From positions 1-64,000 of the forward strand of contig CALUWN010000002.1 in the NCBI GenBank assembly GCA_944324495.1: 64,000 nucleotides of DNA, given 5' to 3'. The position numbers and the translations under genes were made by a program. Under the pieces are notes generated by a model. The model had not been told where the DNA came from. It did no database searches and worked only from the letters and a program-made list of their open reading frames with translations. This DNA is from an uncultured Mucispirillum sp. GTDB taxonomy: Bacteria > Chrysiogenota > Deferribacteres > Deferribacterales > Mucispirillaceae. This document shows positions 35,515 to 46,959 of the stretch, one piece after another. Every line of letters begins with the position of its first letter. Within the stretch, counting starts at the first letter, position 1.

Positions 35515-36189
35515 ATGGGTGAATTACCACATTATGCAGGGCATAGAAAAAGGCTGAAAGAAAAATTTGATGAAATGCCTTCAGTTTTAGCAGATTATGA
35601 AATATTGGAATTAATGCTTGGATATGCCATACCTAGAAAAGATGTAAAATTAATAGCAAAAGAAATACTTAAAAAATCTGAAAATATGAGTAGTATATTT
35701 AACCTTGATTGTTCTGATATAAAAGGCGCAGGTAAAGAAACTGAAAGATTTTTTAGGATAGTAGCAGAATTTTATAATCGAGTAGAAAATTCCATATATA
35801 GCTATAAAGAAAGCATTGCAAGTCCACTTCAAGTTTACAGGTTATTAAAATATAGTATGGCTTTTGCTGAAAATGAGCTTTTTACTGTAATATTATTAAA
35901 CAGTAAAAGCCAGCTTATAAGTAAAAAAGTATTAACAGAAGGTATAGTTAATAGAGCCGTAGTTTACCCTAGGCAGATTGCAGAATATGCTTTAAAAGAA
36001 AAGGCAGTATATGTAATACTTGCTCATAATCACCCAACAGGGGACAGCAGCCCTTCTCAAAAAGATATAGAACTAACCCACCATATACAAGAAAGCCTTG
36101 ATACATTAGGTATTGCGTTAAAAGACCATATTATTGTATGCAAAAATGAATATTCAAGCCTTTATGACCTTGGATTTATAGAAGATTAG
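35515..36189 (+). CDS. radC: RadC-family JAB/MPN protein
   Basis: 224 residues. N-terminal helix-hairpin-helix-like part (residues 5-75), then the metal-binding JAB domain with HNHPTGDSSPSQKD near residue 164, the JAMM motif of the family. E. coli RadC was named for DNA repair, but that function is disputed; the biochemical role is unknown. Three bases after the barrel gene. Confidence 0.9.
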   Translation: MGELPHYAGHRKRLKEKFDEMPSVLADYEILELMLGYAIPRKDVKLIAKEILKKSENMSSIFNLDCSDIKGAGKETERFFRIVAEFYNRVENSIYSYKESIASPLQVYRLLKYSMAFAENELFTVILLNSKSQLISKKVLTEGIVNRAVVYPRQIAEYALKEKAVYVILAHNHPTGDSSPSQKDIELTHHIQESLDTLGIALKDHIIVCKNEYSSLYDLGFIED

Positions 36190-36241
36190 CATATTTTGTG
36201 AATAAAATTTGAATTTTTTTGCATAATCATAAAATTTCCCC

Positions 36242-36269
36242 TTGCATTTTTTTCTCTTAGTTGTAATAT
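36242..36269 (+). promoter_or_regulatory. groESL promoter
   Basis: TTGCAT (36242-36247) and TAATAT (36264-36269) are 16 bases apart, immediately ahead of and touching the CIRCE element, the usual layout of HrcA-repressed promoters. Confidence 0.75.
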
Positions 36270-36295
36270 TAGCACTCATAAGGTGTGAGTGCTAA
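36269..36295. promoter_or_regulatory. CIRCE element (HrcA operator)
   Basis: TTAGCACTC at 36269-36277, a 9-base spacer, and GAGTGCTAA at 36287-36295 form a perfect match to the consensus CIRCE. It overlaps the end of the -10 box and lies 69 bases before groES, so groESL should be repressed by HrcA and induced by heat. hrcA is not in the window. Confidence 0.97.
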
Positions 36296-36363
36296 TCAGA
36301 TAGAGCATATCATAATATGAAAACAAATTAATATATAAAAATATCAGGAGGCTTTGAGGTATA

Positions 36364-36654
36364 ATGGCTAAAATCCAACCTTTACAAGACAGAGTTATTG
36401 TTAAACGCTTTGAAAGCGAAGAAAAAACTGCATCAGGTATTTTTATTCCTGATTCTGCTAAAGAAAAACCACAAGAAGGTGAAGTAATAGCAGTTGGTGC
36501 AGGTAAATATTTAGATAATGGCAATATTATCAAACCAACAGTTAAAGCTGGAGATAAAGTACTTTTCAGCAAATACGCAGGTACAGAAGTTAAAATAGAC
36601 GGGCAGGACCTGCTTATTATGAGAGAAGATGATATATTAGGTATCATTGGTTAA
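36364..36654 (+). CDS. groES: Co-chaperonin GroES
   Basis: 96 residues, the usual length. Lid of the GroEL chamber. [17 protein letters not shown] at the N-terminus, the mobile loop with [16 protein letters not shown], and [14 protein letters not shown] at the end. AGGAGG ribosome binding site. Confidence 0.98.
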   Translation: MAKIQPLQDRVIVKRFESEEKTASGIFIPDSAKEKPQEGEVIAVGAGKYLDNGNIIKPTVKAGDKVLFSKYAGTEVKIDGQDLLIMREDDILGIIG

Positions 36655-36684
36655 TTTTTGAAAATATTATATTTTAGGAGATAA

Positions 36685-38331
<1,647 letters not shown>

Positions 38332-38368
38332 TACCTGCCCCAGACTAAAAAGATAATATAACCATATA

Positions 38369-38407
38369 CCCGCCATAGAAAGTATATGCTGCTGTGGCGG
38401 GTTTTTT
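38369..38407 (+). terminator. groESL terminator
   Basis: Arms 38369-38378 and 38392-38401 (CCCGCC/GGCGGG core, one wobble pair) are followed by six T (38402-38407). Strong intrinsic terminator. Confidence 0.9.
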
Positions 38408-38435
38408 ATAATATTTACTCAGGTGAGAAAAGATT

Positions 38436-38930
38436 ATGGCACAAAATATAATGACAGATGAACTTGAAAATACTCTTAAAACTATAATTATTCCAGATTT
38501 GGAAAATCTTTATAAAAAAGAGTATAATTCAGATATGGATGTATTAAATGCACTAAATGAACTACAGTCAAAATGGCAGAGGCTTTTACTACCTGAAGAA
38601 TATGAAAAAGCGTTAGATATGCTTGTAAGTGATAAACACAATAAGGAAGAAATATATAATTTTATGCCTTATATTCATATTTATGTTTTTACTATGAAGT
38701 TAATCACTTATTTCTTTTTTCAAAACAGTAAGTTTGATTCAGAGATTTCACTTATTTCATCCCTTAACCAAATATGTCTGGATGAGGCAAAAAATAAAGA
38801 AGCAGCAGAATATATTATAGAACATATAAATTATGTGCAGGATATTGCTATGGCAAAAGATGAAGAAAAGGAAAACTTAATCAAATCAGCCTTAGAAGAA
38901 AACGCAGAAAGTTTTAAAAAAAATGTTTAA
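38436..38930 (+). CDS. Soluble protein of unknown function
   Basis: 164 residues. All-helical by appearance, acidic, no Cys-rich motif or signal peptide. It has an AGGTGAG ribosome binding site and is probably transcribed on its own after the groESL terminator. It converges on, and overlaps by four bases, the membrane protein at 38927-39331. I recognise no family. Confidence 0.65.
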   Translation: MAQNIMTDELENTLKTIIIPDLENLYKKEYNSDMDVLNALNELQSKWQRLLLPEEYEKALDMLVSDKHNKEEIYNFMPYIHIYVFTMKLITYFFFQNSKFDSEISLISSLNQICLDEAKNKEAAEYIIEHINYVQDIAMAKDEEKENLIKSALEENAESFKKNV

Positions 38931-39331
38931 ATACTTTCTGGCTTAATAACAACAGCAGTATAAAGTGTAAATATTAAAAAAAACAGCAGTATATAAGATA
39001 TTATTTGTGATTTTTGCGACATTTTAAAATAATTCACTAGGTTATATGATACTATACTTGCTAAAAATATGCCGCATGAAAGTGTAACAATAAATTGTAT
39101 TAATAAAATAAGATTATGGTGAATATGAAATGTGGCGTTATTTACAATAATAAATATAAATAGTATTAAAATTAAAATTGCATAATCTAGCACAATACTT
39201 TCAAATATTTCTACAGTATTTTTAGAAAATTTATTTTTAGCAGGCAGTATGGCTAATGAATATATAAAATATAAAATAAAAGTAGTACATAAAAATATAT
39301 ATAAATAAATAATAACAATATTTAAAAGCAT
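38927..39331 (-). CDS. Small four-helix membrane protein
   Basis: 134 residues with four hydrophobic segments (about 3-27, 45-62, 72-98, 108-130). No charged catalytic motif. AGGAGAG ribosome binding site before the ATG. Convergent with the previous gene. Function unknown. Confidence 0.6.
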   Translation of the reverse strand: MLLNIVIIYLYIFLCTTFILYFIYSLAILPAKNKFSKNTVEIFESIVLDYAILILILFIFIIVNNATFHIHHNLILLIQFIVTLSCGIFLASIVSYNLVNYFKMSQKSQIISYILLFFLIFTLYTAVVIKPESI

Positions 39332-39504
39332 TTTACTCTCCTAGTAAATATATACTATATATTCACAAGAAAATCTATAATTTTACTTAATAAATTAGCA
39401 ATCTATACCGATAGGTTACATAATCACTTATAAAATTCTTTTAAATTAGTTGCTAAAATATATAAAAGGTGTATGATATATTTTAGTAATATTTGGAGTA
39501 TATC

Positions 39505-40386
39505 ATGAGTAATCATCCGTTAATTGTAGGCATTGGAGAGTTATTGTGGGACAGGCTGCCAACAGGCAACAGAATAGGTGGCGCTCCTGCTAATGTGGTT
39601 TATCATGCTTCTAATCTTGGGGCAGATGGTTATGTTATTAGTGCAGTTGGTAAAGATAAGCTGGGTGATGATATACTAAAGGAAATAAGCAGAACTAAAC
39701 TTCATGCTTGTATTGAGCAGGTGGATTACCCTACAGGTACAGTTCATGTTAGTTTATCTGGTGGGATGCCTGAATATAATATTGTAGAAGATGTAGCATG
39801 GGACTATATACCTTTAACAGATAACGCATTGACTTTAGTAAAAAAGGCAGATGCAGTGTGTTATGGCACAATATGCAGCAGGAACGATGTATCTCACAAT
39901 ACTATTATGACTCTTTTAAAACATACAAACCCCTCTTCACTTCGTCTTTTTGATATTAATATAAGAAACGGTTACTATTCTAAAGAATTAATTACAGAGC
40001 TTTTGACTTTTGCTAATATATTTAAGATAAATAAAGATGAAGCAATAGTTTTAAAAAGTATGCTTGATGCAGATATTAGTGATGATGAGCTTTGCCGTAT
40101 ATTTTTAGAAAAATATAATCTTAAATATATAATTTTTACAGATGGTGGCAGAAGTTCAACTATATACAGCCAAAGTGAAAAATCTGAGATTAAAACTCCA
40201 CCAGTAAATATTGTAGATACCATAGGTGCAGGCGACGCTTTTTCTGGTGCGTTTTTATATTCTACGCTTTTAGGAATGTCATTAGAAGAATCTCACAAAA
40301 TGGCAGTAAATATCTCAGCTTTTGTATGCAGCCAAAGTGGTGCATGGCCTGCTTATCCAAAAGTTATAGAAAACTATTTGAAATAA
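39505..40386 (+). CDS. PfkB-family sugar kinase, probable fructokinase
   Basis: 293 residues from ATG 39505, preceded by a GGAG; the frame is open four codons further up. Ribokinase fold: GIGELLWDRLPTGNRIGGAPANVVYH at the N-terminus (fructokinase-like GE...D...GGAP order) and the catalytic DTIGAGDAFSGAF near residue 240, with the Asp base. Phosphorylates fructose or a related sugar with ATP. Its stop abuts the murI stop, with no terminator between them. Confidence 0.88.
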   Translation: MSNHPLIVGIGELLWDRLPTGNRIGGAPANVVYHASNLGADGYVISAVGKDKLGDDILKEISRTKLHACIEQVDYPTGTVHVSLSGGMPEYNIVEDVAWDYIPLTDNALTLVKKADAVCYGTICSRNDVSHNTIMTLLKHTNPSSLRLFDINIRNGYYSKELITELLTFANIFKINKDEAIVLKSMLDADISDDELCRIFLEKYNLKYIIFTDGGRSSTIYSQSEKSEIKTPPVNIVDTIGAGDAFSGAFLYSTLLGMSLEESHKMAVNISAFVCSQSGAWPAYPKVIENYLK

Positions 40387-41160
40387 TTATTTTTCAGTTA
40401 GTTCTACAACCTGTACAGGAATATTTCCCACAAGCAGATTTTTAAGGGATAAAAATGCAGGTGTATCATCTGTCACAAGCACTTCTCTTAATCCTTTCCC
40501 GTCCTGCTTTAAGTTAAGTTTTGCAATATCTTCAATAATATAATGTGTGCTGTCTACAACTGCTACATGTGGCAGATATTTTTCTATTAAATCTTTTAAA
40601 ACTGGATAATGGGTGCAGCCAAGAATAACAGTATCAATACCAGTTTTAGCTATATTTTTTAATGTTTCTTCTACAACAGTTTCAGCTACTTTTCCTTGGG
40701 TTATTGCTTCTTCTACAAGAGGCACAAAAAGCGGGCATGCCTGCTGATAAATTTGAGCATCAGGCAGTATATCTTTTATGGCATGGATATATGCTTTACT
40801 ATTAACAGTAGCATGAGTTCCAAGGACGCCTATTTTTTTATTTTTAGTTAAATCTGTGGCATATTTTGCACCGGGCTTAATAACACCAAGCACAGGTATA
40901 TTTAATGATTTTTCTAAATCAGGCAAAGCGTGAGATGAAATAGAATTGCAGGCAACAATTAAGGCAGATATATTATATTTTTCTTTTAAAAATGAGCCGC
41001 ATTCAATGCTGTACCTAATAATAGTATCTCTTGAACGGTTACCATATGGCACTCTTGCCACATCACCTAAATATATTAAATCATCATTTTTAAAATGGTT
41101 TGCAACAGCTTTATATACAGTTAAGCCGCCAATACCAGAATCATATACACCTATTGCCAT
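40387..41160 (-). CDS. murI: Glutamate racemase
   Basis: 257 residues from ATG 41160, preceded by GGAGG. Makes D-glutamate for peptidoglycan. VYDSGIGGLTV holds the Asp, VACNSISSHA the first catalytic Cys and GCTHYPVL the second Cys. Cytosolic. Confidence 0.96.
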   Translation of the reverse strand: MAIGVYDSGIGGLTVYKAVANHFKNDDLIYLGDVARVPYGNRSRDTIIRYSIECGSFLKEKYNISALIVACNSISSHALPDLEKSLNIPVLGVIKPGAKYATDLTKNKKIGVLGTHATVNSKAYIHAIKDILPDAQIYQQACPLFVPLVEEAITQGKVAETVVEETLKNIAKTGIDTVILGCTHYPVLKDLIEKYLPHVAVVDSTHYIIEDIAKLNLKQDGKGLREVLVTDDTPAFLSLKNLLVGNIPVQVVELTEK

Positions 41161-41251
41161 ACAAGCCTCCAAAAGTTACATATAATATAAATCAAAACCT
41201 ATTTCAAGAAAATATATACTTTATCAAAAAATTTATATATAATATAAGTAT

Positions 41252-42415
41252 ATGGAAATAGTAAATAATTTAAAAATAACAGATACAGCTTATGGTGGTG
41301 CTGGTGTCGGCAGAAGTGGGGATGGCAGAGTTATATTTGTGCAGAAAACAGTAGAAGGCGATATTGTTAATGCAAAAATATATGAAGATAAAAAAAGTTT
41401 TGCCAATGCTCATCTTTTAGAAATAGTATCACCTTCAGATAAGCGAATAATACCAGAATGCAGTTATGCTGAAAAATGCGGAGGCTGTCCCTTTGCTCAT
41501 ATTGATTATAAGGAGCAGTTAGGTATTAAAAAACGTATAATATTAAATCAGCTTCGTAAATATAAGCACAGCATGATAGATATTAGTATTGCAGAAAGTT
41601 TACGTGAAGGGTACAGGCTTCGTGCAACAGCAAGGAGTATTGAAGGCAGTATTGGTTTTTATGCTCAAGGCTCAAGGGATTTAATAAAGGCAGGCAGATG
41701 CAGGGTTATTAAAGAAAGCTTGTATGAAAAAATGAAAAAGTTTGCTTATGATAATCACTTAACAGGTGAAATATACGCCATAGAAAATGATGAAAATATA
41801 GCATTAGCAAATGTAATAAGTGAGCATATAAACATAAAGAATATATCATATTTTGAAGGATGTAATATAAACAACAAAAAATATGGTATTTCTCAGATGA
41901 ATTTTAATACATTTTATGGAGCAGTGCCTGTTACATATAAATCATTTTTCCAAGCAAACAGGTATTTATTAGATGAGTTTCAAAAGTATGCCATATCTTT
42001 AGTCAGCGACCATATGGATATAGTAGAACTTTATGCTGGAGCTGGTTTTTTCACCTGTGGGCTTATGCAAAAAGGAAATGTGCAGGCTTGCGAAAGTGAC
42101 CAAGTATCATCAAATTTAGGCAGAAAGTTAAGCTATAATATAAAGACAATGGATAGTGGTAAATTTTTACAAAGTATAAAAAAATGTGATACATTATTTT
42201 TAGACCCACCGCGAGATGGTGCAGATAAGGTAGTTATAGAAAATATTAAGCGAATTAAACCATATGAAATAATATATGTATCATGTAACCCAAATACTTT
42301 AGCAAGGGATATGATACGTTTGCAGGAAGATTATAAAGTAAATGAATTTAAACTTTTTGATATGTACCCTGATACATATCATATAGAAAGTGTTGTAAAG
42401 CTTAAAAGGATATAG
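41252..42415 (+). CDS. RNA (uracil-C5-)-methyltransferase, RumA/TrmA family
   Basis: 387 residues. The N-terminal TRAM-like part (1-60) is followed by iron-sulfur cysteines CSYAEKCGGC (C-x5-C-x2-C) and a fourth Cys in GRCRV; these point to the 4Fe4S RlmD/RlmC branch. SAM motif ELYAGAGFFTCGL, DPPRDGAD, and the catalytic Cys in YVSCNPNTLARD. It methylates U in rRNA or tRNA; which position is not decidable here. First gene of a plus-strand run reaching aroB. Confidence 0.9.
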   Translation: MEIVNNLKITDTAYGGAGVGRSGDGRVIFVQKTVEGDIVNAKIYEDKKSFANAHLLEIVSPSDKRIIPECSYAEKCGGCPFAHIDYKEQLGIKKRIILNQLRKYKHSMIDISIAESLREGYRLRATARSIEGSIGFYAQGSRDLIKAGRCRVIKESLYEKMKKFAYDNHLTGEIYAIENDENIALANVISEHINIKNISYFEGCNINNKKYGISQMNFNTFYGAVPVTYKSFFQANRYLLDEFQKYAISLVSDHMDIVELYAGAGFFTCGLMQKGNVQACESDQVSSNLGRKLSYNIKTMDSGKFLQSIKKCDTLFLDPPRDGADKVVIENIKRIKPYEIIYVSCNPNTLARDMIRLQEDYKVNEFKLFDMYPDTYHIESVVKLKRI

Positions 42416-42418
42416 TAA

Positions 42419-42862
42419 ATGAAAATAACATTAAATTTGATATCTAACGTATTTTTAGCAGGTATAATAAGCATACTGCCATATGTATCAATGATACGTG
42501 GTACCATAGAATATGGTAATCAAGATGTATGGTCATTTTTGCCTGTAATAATTCTACCGTTTATAACATTTATAATATCTGCTTTTGGGCAGGAAATAGC
42601 AGACCAAAATTATAAAAAACGAGGAGAAAAACATAATACAACTACAATTTATTTTATTATGCTTATTTCAACTATAATTGTGCCATATGTGCTTGCAATG
42701 CTTGCAGGGTATATAAACCCTAGCTATATTCACGAAATAACTTTTGCAATTTTTATAATATTATTTGCGTATACTTTTTATCTTTTTTATAAGGGAAGCA
42801 AAATATCAGTATTATTTTTACTGCCACTTTTAATCCATAAGGTAATATTATTTATAAGGTGA
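42419..42862 (+). CDS. Membrane protein of unknown function
   Basis: 147 residues with four hydrophobic segments (about 5-26, 38-56, 78-100, 108-145). Loop between 2 and 3 is polar (ADQNYKKRGEKHN). No family recognised. Between the RNA methyltransferase and rdgB, with gaps of three and four bases, so cotranscribed. Confidence 0.65.
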   Translation: MKITLNLISNVFLAGIISILPYVSMIRGTIEYGNQDVWSFLPVIILPFITFIISAFGQEIADQNYKKRGEKHNTTTIYFIMLISTIIVPYVLAMLAGYINPSYIHEITFAIFIILFAYTFYLFYKGSKISVLFLLPLLIHKVILFIR

Positions 42863-42866
42863 TGAA

Positions 42867-43439
42867 ATGAAAATTTATGTTGCTACAAAAAATCAAGGTA
42901 AAATAAAGGAAATCAATAAAATATTAAGTGATGCTGGCATTGAATGTGAAAGTTTTCCTAATATGGAAGATGTGGAAGAAACAGGTGTTACTTTTGAAGA
43001 AAATGCAAAAATCAAGGCAGATTTTTTATCATCTAAAATAAAAGATGTGTATGTTATAGCAGATGATTCTGGGCTTTCTGTTGAGGCATTAGGTGGAGCA
43101 CCGGGGGTTTATTCTGCAAGGTATGCAGGAAGCCATGGAGATGATGAAGCTAATAATAAAAAACTAATAAAAGAGATGCAGGGAGTAAGTAATAGAAACT
43201 GTAAATATGAATGTGTAATAGCTCTATCTAAAAACGGTAAAACTATTAAGACATTTTATGGTGATATAAAGGGAGAAATAGCAGAAAGCGAAAAAGGAAA
43301 TGGTGGTTTTGGTTATGACCCGCTTTTTTTACTGCCAAATGGCAAAACAATGGCAGAAATAGAAATTGAAGAAAAAAATAAAATCAGCCACAGGTATATT
43401 GCTTTAAATAAATTACGGGAGTATTTTGCAAGTATATAA
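42867..43439 (+). CDS. rdgB: XTP/dITP diphosphatase (RdgB/HAM1)
   Basis: 190 residues. Removes non-canonical purine nucleotides. IYVATKNQGKIKEI at the N-terminus, FEENAKIKA, and the signature VIADDSGLSVEALGGAPGVYSARYAG (residues about 63-90); FGYDPLF near the end. It abuts the penicillin-binding-protein gene without any gap. Confidence 0.95.
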   Translation: MKIYVATKNQGKIKEINKILSDAGIECESFPNMEDVEETGVTFEENAKIKADFLSSKIKDVYVIADDSGLSVEALGGAPGVYSARYAGSHGDDEANNKKLIKEMQGVSNRNCKYECVIALSKNGKTIKTFYGDIKGEIAESEKGNGGFGYDPLFLLPNGKTMAEIEIEEKNKISHRYIALNKLREYFASI

Positions 43440-45350
43440 ATGAAAAAAGTTATAGTAGTTATAATATTATTATTTATATTACAGATTGTGGCAGCAGCTG
43501 CCATATATATTAAATCAGAAATAGAATATGCAAAACTGTATGTACCATCTATTGATAATATTAGTATGTATAATACAAGTATATCTTTTACCGTATATGG
43601 TAAAAATAACCTTGTAATGTATAAAAAATATTATAAACGTCAGGAAAAACTAAAAGGCAGTTATGATATGATGCAGGTAATACCTATGGTGGATATAATC
43701 ATTAACCAAAGGCATCAAAGCATAAAAGAAACAGGTATAGAACGCTGGAAAAAAATAATATTAAATAACCAAGGGATAGACCCTTTTTCACTGGAGGGGG
43801 CAGCTTTTGTGCATTATACTGATATGCTTATATCAAAAAGCAGTTTATCAGGCTTAAAAAAAGAGCTTGTAAGGTGGTACACAATAGATAAGCTTAATAA
43901 CCAGTACAGCAAAGTTGGGCTTTCAAAACTTTTACTAGATTCATCAAGTTATGCTGAAAATATATACGGCATAGCTGCTGCTTCAAAGTATTATTTTAAT
44001 AAGGATATAGAAAATGTTACAAAACTTGAAATGGCGTTTTTACTTTCTGCAATCTCTTGGGATAATAAACCAGTAAACCCATTAAAAGATTATCAGGAGC
44101 TTGACAGGAAAGCTAGGAATATACTTTATATTTTATATAAAAATAAAAATCTCTCTGAAGCAGAATATGAAAAATATATGGCAGAAAACATTAATTTTCA
44201 GCCAGAGATAATAAATACAGTTGAACCAGCATATGTGAATGCAGTATTAAAGCAGATTAAAGATAATAAAGATATAAATGATAACTTAGGCAAGGTGGAT
44301 GTATCAGTTTATACAGGCTATGATGAAAAAGCAAATAAAATAGCAAGGCAGGTATTAGACGAATATTATAAAGATAAAGATGATGAATTACAAACTGCTT
44401 TTGTGCTTTTAAATAATAAAACACAGGAAGTATTAGCAGCAATAGGCAGCAGGCAGTATAATACTAAAGTTAATAGAGCTCTTACTACTTCAAGGCAGAT
44501 GGCATCAACTTTTAAGCCAATTGTGTTTTTATCTGCCTTTGAAAAGGGTATAAAGCCATCTGACCAGGTAGTAGATATGCCCTATGAGTTTGTAGTAGAA
44601 GATGTAATATACAGGCCAAACAACTATAACGGTTTTTTTATGGGAAAAATTCCTATAAGGTATGCGTTTGTATATTCTTTAAATAATTCTACAATAAAAG
44701 TAGCAGAGATGGCAGGCTTAGAATATGTAAAAGATATGAGTATAGCTCTTGGGATGAATAAGGATATTAAGCCATTTTATGCTATGGCTCTTGGTGCATT
44801 TCCTGCAACCCCAATGACTGTAGCTCAGATTTTTTCTACAATTGGCAATTTAGGAGAATATAAAAAGGCAACCCTTGCAACAGGTTATAAAATTGGTGAT
44901 AAAACATATAATTTAAAAGAAGCACCAAAACAGGTAGTTTCTCAAGAAGCAGCGTACCAGACACTATATATTATGCAGGCAGTAGCAAGCAGGGGGACAG
45001 CAAGAGGAGCTCATCTTTTAAAGGGAACAGGAGCTAAAACTGGCACATCAAACGATACAAAAGATGCGTGGACTGTAGCAGTATTTGGTGATTACACAGC
45101 TGTAGTGTGGGTAGGTTATGATGATTTACGCCCTATTACAATTGGTGGCGGTGGTGGAAGGCTTGCAGCACCAATAATAGCAGAGTTTCAAAGGAGATAT
45201 TTTGGAAAAAATGCAACTTTTTCTTTTCAGGTGCCAAATAATATTGTATTTAAAAGAGTGGATGCAAGAAGTGGGCTTTTAACAGAGCGTAAATCAGCAG
45301 GTACATATATAGAAGCATATAATAAAAAAAGATTACCAAAAAGTGAGTAA
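43440..45350 (+). CDS. Penicillin-binding protein with degenerate transglycosylase domain
   Basis: 636 residues. Membrane anchor at 3-27, a region like GT51 transglycosylase (about 75-235), then a transpeptidase domain with all motifs: S356-TFK (S-x-x-K), S413-L-N and K533-T-G. The GT51-like part keeps the late block YGIAAASKYYFNKDIENVTKLEMAFLL. It has lost the catalytic Glu block: where class A proteins have ExD-x-RF-x-xH-x-G, it reads INQRHQSIKETG. GGSTITQQ and the second Glu (ExYLN) are also absent. It is therefore probably a transpeptidase only, with polymerisation supplied by another enzyme. Confidence 0.85.
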   Translation: MKKVIVVIILLFILQIVAAAAIYIKSEIEYAKLYVPSIDNISMYNTSISFTVYGKNNLVMYKKYYKRQEKLKGSYDMMQVIPMVDIIINQRHQSIKETGIERWKKIILNNQGIDPFSLEGAAFVHYTDMLISKSSLSGLKKELVRWYTIDKLNNQYSKVGLSKLLLDSSSYAENIYGIAAASKYYFNKDIENVTKLEMAFLLSAISWDNKPVNPLKDYQELDRKARNILYILYKNKNLSEAEYEKYMAENINFQPEIINTVEPAYVNAVLKQIKDNKDINDNLGKVDVSVYTGYDEKANKIARQVLDEYYKDKDDELQTAFVLLNNKTQEVLAAIGSRQYNTKVNRALTTSRQMASTFKPIVFLSAFEKGIKPSDQVVDMPYEFVVEDVIYRPNNYNGFFMGKIPIRYAFVYSLNNSTIKVAEMAGLEYVKDMSIALGMNKDIKPFYAMALGAFPATPMTVAQIFSTIGNLGEYKKATLATGYKIGDKTYNLKEAPKQVVSQEAAYQTLYIMQAVASRGTARGAHLLKGTGAKTGTSNDTKDAWTVAVFGDYTAVVWVGYDDLRPITIGGGGGRLAAPIIAEFQRRYFGKNATFSFQVPNNIVFKRVDARSGLLTERKSAGTYIEAYNKKRLPKSE

Positions 45351-45352
45351 AT

Positions 45353-45880
45353 ATGGAATTTAATAATATTCAGAAAGAAAAAATATATTTAACGGGGTTT
45401 ATGGGTACAGGTAAAACAACGGTAGGTAAACTCTTAGCAGAGCATTTAGATTACAGGTTTATAGATACTGATGATTTAATTGAAAAAGAAAGCGGTATGA
45501 CAATTGAAGAGATATTTAATATCCATGGTGAAGAATATTTTAGAGAGCTTGAACGAAAAGTACTGCTTTCCACATTTAATCTAAAAAAGGCGGTTATTTC
45601 AACAGGGGGTGGTTTAGCCACTTATCAAGATAATATACAGTTAGTAAAAGCAAACGGTGTTGCTGTAACATTAAGTGCTTCACATGAAAAAATTATCTCT
45701 CGTATTGCAAGCGATGCAAATATAAGGCCCTTATTACAAGGAGATGACAGGGAAGAAAAACTAAATAAATTAATACAAAAGCGAGCATATTATTATATTT
45801 CTGCTCATTTTGTTATAGATACAACTAATTTAACACCACATCAGATAGTAGAAAATATATGTAAAAAGGCAGGTATTTAA
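45353..45880 (+). CDS. aroK: Shikimate kinase
   Basis: 175 residues. Walker A GFMGTGKTTVG, shikimate-binding DTDDLIEKESG and STGGGLAT. Phosphorylates shikimate in the chorismate pathway. Two bases after the penicillin-binding-protein gene and two before aroB; these form one operon. Confidence 0.96.
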   Translation: MEFNNIQKEKIYLTGFMGTGKTTVGKLLAEHLDYRFIDTDDLIEKESGMTIEEIFNIHGEEYFRELERKVLLSTFNLKKAVISTGGGLATYQDNIQLVKANGVAVTLSASHEKIISRIASDANIRPLLQGDDREEKLNKLIQKRAYYYISAHFVIDTTNLTPHQIVENICKKAGI

Positions 45881-45882
45881 TT

Positions 45883-46926
45883 ATGAAAAGTACAACAGTA
45901 AACATTTCAGAAACAAATAAGTCTTATAATATTTATGTGGGAAGCGATTTTATACATGACAGGATAGAGTATTACATAAAAGAAAACGCTTATTTTGTAG
46001 TGGATGCAAAGGTGGCATCACTTTATAGAAATATTATTCCACAAAACAGCAGTAATGTATTTATTTTTCAAGCAAACGAAAAAACAAAAACATTATCAAG
46101 TGTGGAAAAAATACTTTTATTTTTAAAAAATAATGGAGCATTAAGAGATTCTACCCTTGTAGCAATAGGGGGCGGCATAACTGGCGATACTGCTGCTTTT
46201 GCTGCTTCTATATATATGCGTGGTATAAAGCTTGTGCAAGTGCCAACTACGCTTCTTTCTATGGTAGATTCCAGTGTTGGCGGCAAAACTGGTGTAAATC
46301 TTCAAGGCATAAAAAATAATGTAGGCTCATTTTATCAGCCAAGTGAAGTGTTGATTGATAGTTATTTTTTAAACAGTTTATCTAATAAAGAATATCTTAA
46401 CGGGCTTGCTGAGGCTATAAAAATAGCAGCTGTGCAGGATGAAGAATTTTTTTATTTTATAGATGATAACAGCCAGAATATATTAGCAAGAAAAAAATGT
46501 AGTATGGAAAATTTAATATTAAAATCTTGTATGTTAAAAGCTCATGTGGTAGAGCAGGATGAAAAAGAATCAGGCATTAGGAAACTTTTAAATTTCGGTC
46601 ATACAGCAGCACACGGAATAGAAAGTGATTCTAACTATAAAATCCACCATGGGTTTGCAGTTGCCATAGGTATGGTGTATGAAAGTGAATATGCTTTAAA
46701 ACACGGCCATACTGATGAAAAAACGTATAATGCAATAAAAGGTTTACTTCACAGATTAAATTATCCTGTAACATATACACCTAAAAATAAGGATATAATG
46801 CTTGCAGCTGTAGCAAAAGATAAAAAAGCAGGCAAAAACGGTATCAGCATAGCAGTTGCTGGAAGAAATATGCAGGGTGTAATAATAAATAATGTAAAAC
46901 CAAAAGAAATAATTGACTTATTCTAG
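45883..46926 (+). CDS. aroB: 3-dehydroquinate synthase
   Basis: 347 residues. NAD- and metal-dependent cyclisation of DAHP. Motifs GGGITGDTAAFAASIYMRGI, VDSSVGGKTGVNL, and metal-binding His in FGHTAAHGIES. Second step of the shikimate pathway; aroQ, the third step, lies 2.1 kb downstream beyond the TPR gene. Confidence 0.97.
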   Translation: MKSTTVNISETNKSYNIYVGSDFIHDRIEYYIKENAYFVVDAKVASLYRNIIPQNSSNVFIFQANEKTKTLSSVEKILLFLKNNGALRDSTLVAIGGGITGDTAAFAASIYMRGIKLVQVPTTLLSMVDSSVGGKTGVNLQGIKNNVGSFYQPSEVLIDSYFLNSLSNKEYLNGLAEAIKIAAVQDEEFFYFIDDNSQNILARKKCSMENLILKSCMLKAHVVEQDEKESGIRKLLNFGHTAAHGIESDSNYKIHHGFAVAIGMVYESEYALKHGHTDEKTYNAIKGLLHRLNYPVTYTPKNKDIMLAAVAKDKKAGKNGISIAVAGRNMQGVIINNVKPKEIIDLF

Positions 46927-46959
46927 TAAAAAAAAGTAATATATATGAAACTGCTATTT

